Assembly: GCA_021613335.1 (NCBI GenBank)
Contig: JAJTWR010000136.1
Coordinates: 1,212,001 to 1,276,000 of the forward strand
Origin: Whitmania pigra
Lineage: Eukaryota > Annelida > Clitellata > Hirudinida > Haemopidae
Direction of reading: 5' to 3'
Length of the DNA stretch: 64,000 nucleotides
Part shown: piece by piece, positions 43,401-54,600 of the stretch
Layout: every line of letters starts with the position of its first letter
How positions within the stretch are numbered: the first letter of the stretch is position 1
Made by a program: the position numbers and the translations under genes
The notes under the pieces: model-generated
Databases searched by the model: none
The model's input: only the letters and a program-made list of their open reading frames with translations
What the model was told of the DNA's origin: nothing

Positions 43401-46400
43401 TACTGGAGTTGAATCGCGCAATAAGACATGATCAATATTAGTAATCATGTATTATTACATTATCTAATAATGTAATGTAAATATATGTTAAATGGCATAG
43501 TTAATGCTGGCAATCGATAAACTACATTTAAAATCTTTAAGACACATCGCCTTTAAGAAAAACTGAATAATGGTCTTAAATTAAATTGTGTATTAAGAAT
43601 GGATTAGTCAAAGGCTTCAAACGACGATTTTTGCATTTTAAATTAAAAGTTACCGTGTTTTTTCTTCTATTTTCTTGATACAATTCTTAAAATAGCTTGA
43701 TGAGTTGGTATCTAATAACTGTTCACGGCGCACATTTATTCATCGAGAAAAAAAAACAAACCAGCAATCGCCATGAATTTTTATTACAACATTTTGCAAC
43801 TGAAAGAAACTAGCTATAGGATCACAAAATGTCGTGCCTGAGAATAAGTAGAATTGAATTGTTAATTGAGCGGTAAATATCAATAGAATTCATTCACCAG
43901 AAATAAATGTTTCCCAAAGCATAATGTAAAATTCTGTAAATCGCTATCATAATCGGCATGAGTCATCGTCTGATGGACTGGTTGGCAAGTTGACTTAGTA
44001 AACAATTATTGCGCAAACATCAACATGATCCGCAATAGGTCGATGGAAGCTCCACCAATATTATTATCTGAAATTCTTTCAAATCACCACTCAATTAAGT
44101 CATGTAATTTGGCTTACACATCGTAAATTATACCTGAATGCAAAGGAGTTCAGACGTTCTTGTACGAAATAAACCTTGGGTTGAGAAAGAGCAATTAATG
44201 CGAATAATTAATTACGTTCATTATAATAAAAGATACAACATCAACATTATCATAACTGTCATCATCACTATCATCGTCATTGTCACTATTATAATCTATT
44301 ACTACAACTAAAGCGCTATTTGGCTGAAGTTATTACAGTTACTGTTAGTAAGTGTTATGAACTAACATTAGTGATCGGACTTATTAAACCTATTCCGCAA
44401 TTCTTAGAAAATTCTTCAAATAATTTTAGATATTCAAAGCAGCTAAAAACCAACAGAGGTGTACACTTAGAAGCACGGGACCACAATTATAATGATAATA
44501 AATAACAATAATAATAACAACAACAATAATAATAATAAAAAGTTAATAACGATAATTAATTGACGCCTCTGATGCATGTAGAAGGTGAAGAAAAAAGCGA
44601 AAGATGTGCGCCCGCATGGCTTAATGGTTAAGGCGAGGCCTCTCACGATGGCAGCATTCGAACCCCTTTATGGGAGCATCTTCCTAATTATCTAGCAGTG
44701 GTTAGTTGGTCCTTGATTAACGTCCATTTCATAACAAATCGCGCCGTTCGCATCTAGCAGTGCAACGGACGCTAATAAAACTTAAAAAAATAAATAATAT
44801 TTTTAAAGCGAAAGATGACGCATTTCAATGATGACGTAACCAGAGTTATGCGACCTACAATCAGTTAAAAGAAAGCAACATATAAAATCGCATTCAATCG
44901 GATGCAATAACGGAAAGCAAACATTAGACGCTGGAAAATTGATTAATATTCAACACATATTTTAATCATCATTGATAACTGTAGTTGTTATTGTTGTCGT
45001 TTCCGTTGTTGTTCTCATGGTATGATTATTGCGTTTCCCAGTGGGAATTCCCACAACAAAATGACTCACCGAGCAGAAAATGAAACTTTCTAGCGTTAAG
45101 TAAGTAAAATCCAGATTGAACTTGGCTTGTTTTAAAACACATTGCATCGAGTTCATCATCAAATGAATCAGGAATTGAATTTTGAGTGTTGATATCAGTG
45201 CATTTCGTAAGATGAGTCAGAAAAGAAACGTTTGGGAAAACAGTGTTGTCAATAGCTGCCAAAGTCCAAACTAAAGTAGAGGATTCGGAGAGGTTGCAAG
45301 AGGTTTTTGACAGAAAAAAACGTTTTCAAAATGTTTTTTTTCTGATCCAATTTGACTGATCGTTACGCAAGTCTCTCAAAAACAGTCTTCTCAAATACTG
45401 AAATCTATGGAATACCTCCCTCAATGTAAAGTGCTTGTTTGCCCCAAAGCCGGGATGGAATACTTTGGTCGCTCTTGGTCTATTTAGAACAAATGCTGTG
45501 CAACAGGAAAGCTAGAAAATTAATTAGTCAAGTTTCATAGGCTTCTTTTCACGACTCGAAATTGAAAATTTCAAGATTTAAAAAGTTGCTTACAATATTT
45601 CTATTATTCTCTGAGCAAAGTTCAAGTGAGGCCTGTTTTTTAAACTTGAGCAATTAAATATACTAGTTAAAACAAACGCAATTTCATGATTACTTAGTAT
45701 TGATGTTGTCGATATTATTGCAATTATATGTGCAAACAACTGATCTGAACAGTTAATTATTTCAGCGAAATCTTCCTCAAATCTTGAAGGTGCATTTGCG
45801 GTAATAACTTGCATAATAATTGCTATTGAATTTCGGCAACATATTGGCATTCAAAATCTGAATGTTATTCATCGAGAACATGAGACTGAGTTTTAAGCTG
45901 AGGTTAGTAATGTATTGTAAGATATTCAGTATTTATTCTCAAGAGAGATGTGAGAATTCTCGAGAGACGGTGAGAAGTAAGTACTTTTGATAATTTGCAA
46001 CATTTCCGAAAATAGCAAATTTGAAAGGGGAACTAAGAGCATGGTTCGTACAGGAACTTGAAAACCAAAATTTAGGACTTTTAAGCTCCTTTTACTCCAT
46101 TTTTTAGGACCAACAATAATAACGCTATTTAGATTTTAATTATTCATTATTGTATAATTTAGAAGTATAACACAAGGTTGTAACACGTGAAATTTGAAAG
46201 ATCTCCCTCATTTTTTAGGACTTTTTAGTACTGAAAAACGAATTTCGGAAATTTAGGACTTTTTAGGACCTGTACGAACCATGTAAGAAGTTTTAAATAG
46301 GAAGGCTCATCTGAAATCGCAACTTAATTTGACACATCAATCCATTCATTCGTTCATTCATTCATTCATTCATTCATTAGTCACATGCGTGTCATTAGTC

Positions 46401-47924
46401 AGGAATGTTACTACTAGTTCGTTGTCCGAATCGAGCCCATCACGTTCTATCAACTCACGTGCTTCGATTATCAGTCATGAATATTCAAACATGCACCAAA
46501 TTCACTTTGATTGGTTGATTACAAATTCCGCTGCAAATATTCATGAGTTAATTGAGTAACGGGAATGTTTTCGCATTTATCGTTTGCATGACTATTTTAT
46601 GCAAATCATCAGAATCACGTGACAAAAACAAATTATCAGTTACTTCCAACTTGATATTTACTTCTCGTTTCTCGCTTTGATGATTTATTAATTGCTGCAA
46701 ATTATTGCAAAAACGAGCGAAATTATGTCCTGTTTTTAGAATTCCCACTTAAAGATGCTTCCTTCCTTGAAAGTGCGGGACTTCAAATTGACAACGAAAT
46801 TAAACGATAACCCGAGGGACGAAACATGAGTATTACAAATAGGAACTTTAGGTTTAATAAGTGATAAATATCTGTAACTAACGTAATGACAAACAACAAA
46901 ACTTAGATGAGGAATGGTGTCGATGGCTTCCAACATTTTGACGATGGAAATGAACAAGGGCGGATTTAGGGGGAATGACCCTCCCCGTCATTTGGAAAAT
47001 ATAAACAAATTTAAGCAAATCTATTATAAAATAAAAATGAGTAAAACACAATAATTTACCATTTTCGACGAAAGTTTTAGCTGCTATGCCCCTCTCCCCT
47101 AAATCCGCCCACTGGTTACGGTGTGCCCCGACCCCCCGCCAAAGTTCTAGACCCTCCCTTGGAAAAGAACAGCGTAGTGAAAAGTGATAAAAGGTGTGGA
47201 CCACTATTATAATGAGCTCGGGATAAACGTTGCTGGTTATCTAGCACGTGGTTGCTGCTACAACAAGGTTCTAGTACTTGATTGCTTGGAATGAATGCCA
47301 TGAGTGATTCGCAAATAATCGTGCGAATGAACACCCTTTCGGCTAGTTTCGAAATGTTTGCCGTAGATAAAAACCATGCGACGATTAATGTTCTTAGTAA
47401 TGGTTATAAGCTTCTCACCTGTGTTTGTGTACGGACATGTGGATGGCGAAGATGATTAGCAGGGTTAGACCCAGAGCCTCGCAAGCACGGAATGCCCATG
47501 GAAAATATGGAACGTTGTTGAGGATGAGATCTGGGAGGGGTAAGTAACGGGTCCTATCCGGAGTCCAATCGTGGGCAATTACCACGACGAAACAGTTCGC
47601 CAGACCGAAGATGAACATGTACAAGTAGCTGACAATGAACCTAGGAAGCTCTGAAAAGTGCGCTTTCTTATTTACTGTGGAGAGATCGATTATTGTCATA
47701 TCGTCTGTCGTCGGGTCGTCGAGATTCGATGAGAGCTGTTGAGTAATTCCGTTGGATTCTACCAAGGGTTTCCCCTGCTCTTCCCAGTTGATTTCTTCGT
47801 TTGATGTTTTTAAGTTTGCCATTCTAATGTTGCTTCTGGGGTGATACTTAGCTAAGTTGTATCTTTGTTTGCGGCATACGACTTTACGGAAAGCAAATTC
47901 AAATCGTCTCCTAAATCTTTCCAT
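40416..47924 (-). CDS. Sphingomyelin synthase family protein (SMS/SMSr)
   Basis: Multi-spanning membrane enzyme that moves a phospho-head group from a phospholipid to ceramide, making sphingomyelin or ceramide phosphoethanolamine in Golgi, ER or plasma membrane. Exons, high to low: 47924-47419, 41770-41653, 41328-41178, 40804-40416, in phase, 387 residues. First exon: polar N-terminus, then TM segments with [36 protein letters not shown] and [17 protein letters not shown]. Later: [20 protein letters not shown], then GDYMFSGHT with the first catalytic His, and HYSIDV with the second His and the Asp of the His-His-Asp triad, then [13 protein letters not shown]. All catalytic residues are present. 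SMS1 and SMSr usually carry an N-terminal SAM domain; none is visible, so the gene is SMS2-like in layout or has an unseen upstream exon. The first intron is 5.6 kb and full of mobile elements. Substrate cannot be decided here. Confidence 0.94.
40920..41155. repeat. TA-rich repeat with inverted and direct copies
   Basis: The word AGAATCATAGAATTGAAG occurs at about 40978 and again at about 41129. An inverted form, TTCTATGATTCTTA, lies near 41028 between (TA)n runs. A transcript could fold into a hairpin just upstream of, and close to, the last two synthase exons. Confidence 0.65.
42108..42594 (+). mobile_element. TA-flanked DNA transposon remnant, copy 2
   Basis: Same family as 17683-18768: shared AATAAGCCCTA near the left end, internal GCAAAAAGAAAAAGC, CAAGAATCTTACA and AAGAAAATAAGTTG, and right end GTCTTATTTTCTGGGAAACACGG followed by TA. 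The left terminus is shortened. It lies in the long synthase intron. Confidence 0.75.
44608..44795 (+). mobile_element. tRNA-derived SINE with A and B boxes
   Basis: The head has GCATGGCTTAATGGTTAAGG (pol III A-box) and, 30 bp on, GCATTCGAACCCC (B-box). A non-tRNA body follows, then an A-rich tail CTTAAAAAAATAAATAA. Orientation is opposite to the host synthase gene. The acceptor stem does not pair, so it is not a working tRNA. Confidence 0.78.
46040..46283. mobile_element. Short MITE with long perfect inverted ends
   Basis: 244 bp bounded by CATGGTTCGTACAGG and its exact complement CCTGTACGAACCATG. A near-perfect 6-bp duplication flanks it (TAAGAG at 46034-46039, TAAGAA at 46284-46289). TTTAGGACTTTT words recur inside near both ends. 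There is no coding capacity. Confidence 0.85.
46338..46380. repeat. (ATTC)n microsatellite
   Basis: About ten ATTC units with one G interruption. Confidence 0.9.
46955..47114. mobile_element. hAT-like MITE with GGGCGGATTTAGGGG ends
   Basis: Left end CAAGGGCGGATTTAGGGGG; right end on the other strand CAGTGGGCGGATTTAGGGG, a terminus seen in many hAT-type MITEs. The G/C-rich ends contrast with the AT-rich surroundings. An 8-bp target duplication is not evident. Confidence 0.65.
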
Positions 47925-49470
47925 CCTTCGCCGAAAATGTTCCTATGCCCCTCTCATCTGCAGAAGGAAGTTATTTTTTGAAATGACGAGTATCCAACAA
48001 GCAATAACGATAACGAAAGTCGCGACCAGTCGATGTACTGCTTCGTAGCAACTACAACTCTCGAGTCGTTCTCTTATCAATCTTTTATCTGGCCAGCATG
48101 TTTGAGCCGACTAGCGAAACCAAGCGAAGGCCCTTTTAATTGGTCACGAGGATTGAGTGGGCCTATTCAGAAACGAGTGCCGCTTTGGGCTACGGATTTC
48201 CTAAGCATTCTTATTCGATACCGGCCTCTACAACCTTCACACACTTGGTCATTATTTATGAAAATAATAAATATTTGTAATCTCTCGATTATTTATAAAA
48301 GTTATATTATTAATGTAGCGTAATGTAATACGACAATTATTAATTCATAGAACATTTGTAATAAAACCTGCAAAACGGTAAATTCTTACGTTTCGAAGTT
48401 ATTCCTGCTTTGTCGACTTCTTGTGAAGTAAAATGTTGCGAAAAATTAAGTTTTGGGAGAGAACGCTCAGGCAGGTCGGACGTTTAAAAGTGATATCCTC
48501 TTCGGTTGGGTTGTGCTATGTTATAAAGGTAGTCTTCAGTCGCGTGCATTAACGCAAGAGGTTTGTGAGTTTGTCAGGTGATTGAAAATAAATAGCCTTC
48601 AGGTGCTTCTGATATCAGAACAAAGTATGAGCTCAAATCTCTTGAAAACATGCCAAAATATGGCTGCTTACAATCCTAGTAAACAACAGGAGTGTTTGAT
48701 CTCAATTTGAAATTCTACGGGTGCTTGAGACAGTCAGTCCATCGCCATCCAATTGGGATCGCTTTTATAACATTTGACAAATCCCTGTTGAAACATGTTT
48801 CCGTAAATATTATTTTTTTTAATTTCATTAAAACGTTCTCGATCGATCGAAGCATAATATTGGTTAAAGTAATTTTTATTCATCTTGCAACATCTTTTGT
48901 TATTGCTGAATTTACACAAAATCTTAAAATTTTCACAGTAGAGATATTCCATCATTCGCAAGAATTTAAATAAATTTTTTTTAGAGTTGTTGCTTATTAA
49001 TGTTACATAACTAAGGGGTGATTAGGGAGGTGCTCGCGCATCTTGGTAACACAGTCGTAACATCGAGTCTTGATTAAAAGTTGGGTGTTTCTCACAGCGT
49101 TAGCTGAATCAGAGATTCGCAACATTAAATGTTAATTAAATAATAATTTAAATGAGGTACTAGCAACCACGTATTGAGCCCATGTCTCACAATGCATCTG
49201 ACCAAGTTAAAATCCACGAGAAATTCATTTTGGTGATACAACTCCAGTCTATCAATATCAATATTAGTAGAAACGTATTTTCTACGGCTTCATCGACAGG
49301 GTCGTCGAAACAAGAGGCAAAGAGGGAAAGTACCCGGGGGCCCGACATTCTTTTGGGGCTAGTCCGGATTTAAAATATCACCTTTTGCACACGAGTGCTT
49401 TTTCCAGCTATTTCATTATCAAATTGGTGTCATTTCGGTCGATGGTCCTACTCTGGTATTGTGTCCAAAA

Positions 49471-49506
49471 CATGGACTCCTAAATGTATATATATAGGAG
49501 TCCATG
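49471..49506. repeat. Perfect hairpin palindrome
   Basis: CATGGACTCCT and AGGAGTCCATG are exact complements around a 14-bp AAATGTATATATAT loop. The outer GTCCAAAA words flank it as a direct repeat. Confidence 0.75.
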
Positions 49507-50079
49507 GTCCAAAACATAAACATGAAAGATAACCACGGGTGGTAAGTTCCGGCTAAATGTAGCCTGGGTATTTGTATTTCATTGTTCCGTTAGGCTGCTT
49601 ATTAGTAAATCACTCAATTTTGTTTGAACGAACGATTGAAAACGATTCATTGAATAATTATGTAAATTTTCTTTTAAATGAAGAGCAAAACTTCTCATTA
49701 ACACATGAGACTATTAAATTATGATAGATATGAATTGATCTATATTGACTAATGTTCCCCAGGGATGAATGTTGATTTGATGGAAAATTCAATTGTTGAA
49801 CTGTCGAATGGATAACGACTTCGTTGTGAAGTGAGCCAAATGAGTTATACACACAAACAAATCTTGTCTTGTGCAAATTTATCAGTAAGCATGTATTGCG
49901 CCGCACCATTTCATCTGGTGTAGGTTTGTCATTTTACAGGTCGTCATAATAAAATATCGATTTAAATTGTGATTTAAAATCTCGACTCAGAAAATTTTGG
50001 GTATTAATATAAGGTTTATTTAAATTTATTTGTGTTTGTTTTAACATTTAAGTACAAGATCAATATTTTCGTTTCATTC

Positions 50080-50093
50080 GTTACCATGGTTAT
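50080..50093 (+). promoter_or_regulatory. RFX X-box-like motif upstream of SPAG8
   Basis: GTTACCATGGTTAT matches the X-box consensus GTHNYYATRRNAAC at 12 of 14 positions and ends 66 bp before the SPAG8 ATG. RFX factors drive ciliary genes through X-boxes placed about this far upstream, and SPAG8 is an axonemal protein. Motif and position are seen; the function is inferred. Confidence 0.6.
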
Positions 50094-50159
50094 TGAGATA
50101 ATAGAAACGCTTTTGTTTATCAGTAAGTAGTTTGGCTTCAAGAAGTGTTGCATTTTAAA

Positions 50160-51212
50160 ATGCCCGGTGGCTTATGTGGGGGCTGTCACAATATTCCAAT
50201 CGCTTATTCTGGTGCCAAGTGTTTGATCGAAAATTGGTTCGAAGAGGTTGTAATGAATCTGATTAAAATATAAATGTATATTTTTTCGCATTCTTTGCAA
50301 TGTATCTCATTAAAATGTTTTTCTAATTTACATTATTTGGCTGGCGGTGTTGAATATTTTTTTTGCAAATGCTTTATTTTGATAACAACAGCTAATCAAC
50401 TAACTAGGTCCAAATTAATATTTTTCACGCAGCGGTCCACGTCATGTCTGGATGCAGAGAGAAAAAATAATGTGATTTTGAGAATATCAAAACCCCACAG
50501 AGGATTATTGGTGCCACCCTGTGATTATAAAACAGCAGATTTTACAACACATTTGGATGCTTACAGACCTCTCCATGATGCATGCAGAAATAACAGTGAG
50601 AAATTGACAGTGTCAAATTTATTGAACATTTTATAAAAATTAGTTTTTGCTGTCCCAAGAAACAAGGCACCGAGCCATGGAGAAATTGTTTTACGAACAG
50701 GCAGTGTTAGCTTGTAAACTCTTTTATAACCTCAGAATATTTGTTAAATAAGTTAAATACTTCAGGAGAGAACTGGAAGATATAAAAAAACAAGAAAGAA
50801 GCAAAATGTCAGAATCTGTAACAGCTCCGCCTCCCAGAGAAAGATGTGTTTGTCCAGTGGCTGAGCTGTCTGTAAGTTGGAAGTTCATTTGACTGTCTAG
50901 AAATCTTAATTAGTATAATTACGATAACAAATTATCTGCCAAATGTTCAAGAGACCTGATTATGTCTACGAACAGCCACTAACTTTCTGGTCCCAGAATT
51001 GTCGCAAAGTTCAGGTTCGTTAGTAATTGTTAGTTTCATTGTTTAATAATACATTTGAAATACTCATTAATTAACTGCAGGGGGTAAGCCAGATAAAAAA
51101 GACATTTGACACACCCTTCAGGAAGAACGCGGCATTCAGCACTCCCACTGAGCTGAGTTGGGAGCCTCACTCAAACAAGCCTTACGACCACGATCCATTT
51201 CCCAATATGTGA
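50160..51212 (+). CDS. SPAG8: SPAG8 (sperm-associated antigen 8) orthologue
   Basis: SPAG8 is a microtubule inner protein of axonemal doublets in cilia and sperm tails. Exons: 50160-50246, 50433-50595, 50660-50713, 50766-50871, 50952-51014, 51081-51212 (TGA), about 200 residues. Family motifs in order: AYSGAKCLIENWFEE then STSCLDAE (human GKCLLENWEEERATNHLD), PHRGLLVPP, MEKLFYEQAVLA, RPDYVYEQPLTFWSQN, GVSQIKKTFDTPFRKNAAFS, and the C-terminus ELSWEPHSNKPYDHDPFPNM. The protein lacks the long N-terminal region of the mammalian form. The join between exons 3 and 4 (50713/50766) is off by one base in my reading, so either a micro-exon or an indel is present. AATAAA follows the stop by 28 bp, and an X-box-like site precedes the gene. 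Confidence 0.9.
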
Positions 51213-51239
51213 AACGTGATCCGTTCACTAGTTCCAGTC

Positions 51240-51245
51240 AATAAA
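51240..51245 (+). terminator. Poly(A) signal of SPAG8
   Basis: AATAAA 28 bp after the TGA; another AATAAA follows about 23 bp later. The NBAS start codon lies under 400 bp downstream, so the two genes are tightly spaced. Confidence 0.65.
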
Positions 51246-51628
51246 TGATAAATGCTTCATAACCAATAAATAAGTCTGTGAAACTCTTACATTTGTAGTA
51301 GTGCTTGTTTTTACGGTAGCTAATTTGTTGCAAATAATCTATTGTTACAAAATTGTCAAAGCCGCTGTGAGCCTAATTTCGAAAAGAATGAAACATGGTT
51401 ATTGATTATATGAAGGTTCAAAGTTCCAATCCATTCTATTCCAAGATCTTAAATCACTCCAATTTTATTTTTAAATTTACAAACAGATTTAAAAATTACT
51501 ATTTTATTTATTTTGGTAAATTATGAGCAAAGCGCTCTAGTTAAAATATGAAACATAGCTGAAATAATGTTTGTTTTGAAAGCCTGTAACTTTTAAAATT
51601 CTTAAGTGACCTGTCATTAGGATCAAAT

Positions 51629-54600
51629 ATGAGTGAAGTGCAGTCAGTTGATAATATTTTATACGTTAAAAGTATTAATTCTGAATGGAAATTAGACGCC
51701 GAAATTGCGGTAAGATTTTCTTGCATTTGCGCACTTCAGACATTTCTGGATGTTATTGTGATTTCACTGCGACGTCCATGATTTTAGATAATAAACATGT
51801 AGCATCATAAAATGTGTGCAAATATTAAAAAGGATATGTTTGCTTTCATGAGCACCAGTGAGCATTAGTCAGCATTTTGTATTAAATTCTATTCATCGTA
51901 TTTGGCACTTGAACACCTGTTGCACAGCTGGAAGTACTTAATGCATTAATGATAGAGGCTCAGTAATTTTCATCATACTTGCACATAATTAACGTTTTAT
52001 TAATGTTGATTTATCTATTTTATTGCTTTCACATAATTTAGCTGCAATCATTTAGAGAGAGATGTGAAAGCTTGTTGGAAATTCAAAGCAAAGGTTGTTT
52101 TAAAACAGTTTGAACATTTGTGTGATGATTCCCTAAAAGGATGCTCAGACGATGTAGATTCCATATTTGTTATAATATCAAATAAATATATTATCACTAG
52201 TAATAATTTAATATTAATAAAATAACTATTAATAAACTACTAATAACTATTAATAAACTACTAATAACTATTAATAAACTACTAATAACTATCAATAAAC
52301 TATTAATAACTATTAATATCAATAATTATTACAATATTAATACAATTCAGGTTCAGCATGGTCTTACTTGTCAAATTTGACTCTCAGGTTGAACTCATAT
52401 TTTAAATTTGTGAATGTTTAAGCTTCTTTTAGCCATAAAATGAATTTGCAAATATGTTACAGTTTGTTTTTATTGAATTGCTCAATTAATGGCAATTTTA
52501 AGAATATCTACCAAATGTCTTTTAATTGACATTTTCCAGCAAATACAACCTTGATTGTCAATCTCCCGAAGTTTCCAAATTCATTGAAGCTCAGTCACCT
52601 TGGAGAATAATTTTATCAAAGTTTGTTTCAATCCAGCAATTGAAATCAGTATAACAATTTCCTTCTTTCGTTAAAGTGCGTTATTGGTTGCAGCTCACAA
52701 GAAAAGCTAGCTGTGTTGCAAGACGGTCACATTGAGATAAGGTAACTTCTTTGATTCATTAACATTTTAAGGCTATTTCTGCACAGCATGCATGCATCAT
52801 AAATATTAATTAAGTAATACTTGTTATATAAATACCATTAACCTACACTCTCACTCTATCACTGTCCTATAAAACACTTAGCGATATTTAACCATACATC
52901 ATACGCTGTTCTACTCGAAGGTCTGCAGACAATGAGTTCACAGAAGTGCTGCACAAATGGGCTCTTCCTTCGAGGGACTTGTTTCCTCAGTGGAGGAATT
53001 TGGCTTGGTCTCCTTGTGACAGCCTGCTTGCCTTCTCAGACAGCCAAGGGAATGTGTTTCTCTACAGCATCAACGGAGACCAACTTTCGCACGTTTTTCA
53101 GGTCTTTGTCTTCCCTTAGTGGTTATGAAATGAATTAATTAAATTATTAAATATTAGAACTGTAATGACATCAATAACAATTATAATGAATGAACACTAC
53201 AATGATAAATGTAATTGAGAGTAATTGAAATATCAACTACTTCAAAGCTAAGATAACTGATATGTTCCCAACTAAATTCAGCCAAAGAACCAGAGTTGTG
53301 ACTTGGGCAATGCTGTCTGCAGCCTTGTGTTCAAGGACAGGAGATCATCGAGTCACCAAGTCGATGACCACCAACATTGGCTGCACGAACTTCTCGTACT
53401 CAGTTACCAGGGCACATTGAACACATTCATCATCAGGTCTCAGGAGTTGTTTTGCTGTTAAATTGATTTTAACTGGTTAAAATGTTGAATCAATACTGAT
53501 TTTATTTATATTATTAATTTAAAATATGGGATTAATAGGTTATTAAATCATTCTATTATTTATTATTATTATTAAAACCTTAAATATTTGTTAAAGCCAA
53601 GAGGGAGACCACAGACTCCTCCACACTTTCAACTTTGATGGTGGGTATCCGAACGGCGTGATCGATGCCGTGTACCTTTCAACTTCATCCTTGCTCCTCA
53701 TCGGAGGTGGAACATTCTGGAAACACGGTGTCCCCGTGACGAACGGGGAGACGGAAATGTTGCAGCATGGCATTTCGGCCTGGAGAATTCTTTCGGATTA
53801 TCCTTATTACAAACTCGTGTCTGACTACGAATTTGAGTCTAAAACTGTGAGCAGTATTGCCTTTTTTGTCTAATCTATTGATTGTAGGATGATTAACTTG
53901 GTAATCAGCAACCCAAACTTTAATATTTCTTTGCTTTATAACAACTAGATTTTTATATTTTATTTTGAATCATATAACATCCTCATTTAGCTCAATTATT
54001 AAAATCTAAATAACTTATTTTGTGTTCCTCATTTGATTTTGCTCAGTAAGACCATTGCTTTTAAGATATTCTAAAACTGTGATTGCATCTCTTCACTTTC
54101 AATTCAACCAGGTTGGGTTGAAAACATTTTCATCGAGCAAACGCTGGTGGCCTTGGTCAGCTGATGAAATTTGTGACAAAGTGGTCAAGATGGCTGCATC
54201 TCCCGATCAGAAGACTCTCGTCAGCATTCATTCGTCAGAAAGTATTTGCATCTGGAGTGTTCCTTCGATGAGACTCTTCAAGAAATTCTCGCTTGACGAG
54301 CAGCCCGACAGAGACTACGTGGATCCTGATGTTCTGGAAAACCCAAGGAAGAAAAGGGCCTACAAAGGTTGATTGTGTTTTTCAATTTTCACTCTTTACA
54401 ATCTCTGGTTGGAGGATATGGTAATGTATCTATGGATCTATTTTTGGTGACAATATTCTGAAAGATTATCTTGACCTAATGTTTAGCTAATTCTGTGTGA
54501 ATTCACATTCTTATGATTAAATAGCATTTAATAATGGGTGTTCGATTTTAATGAAATTGCCAATGAAAAATGTTATTGTGGAAAATAATTAATTGAAGTG

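Larger units (their letters stand above)
47925..50159. other. Divergent intergenic region between synthase and SPAG8
   Basis: 2.2 kb between two head-to-head start codons, so it should hold both promoters. It contains a short perfect hairpin at 49471-49506 and an X-box-like site at 50080-50093. No exon was recognised, though a 5' exon of the synthase could lie here. Confidence 0.5.

Noticed and set aside
48692..48973. 93-codon plus-strand frame
   Set aside because: No homology recognised, AT-rich codons, and an equally long frame overlaps it on the other strand.
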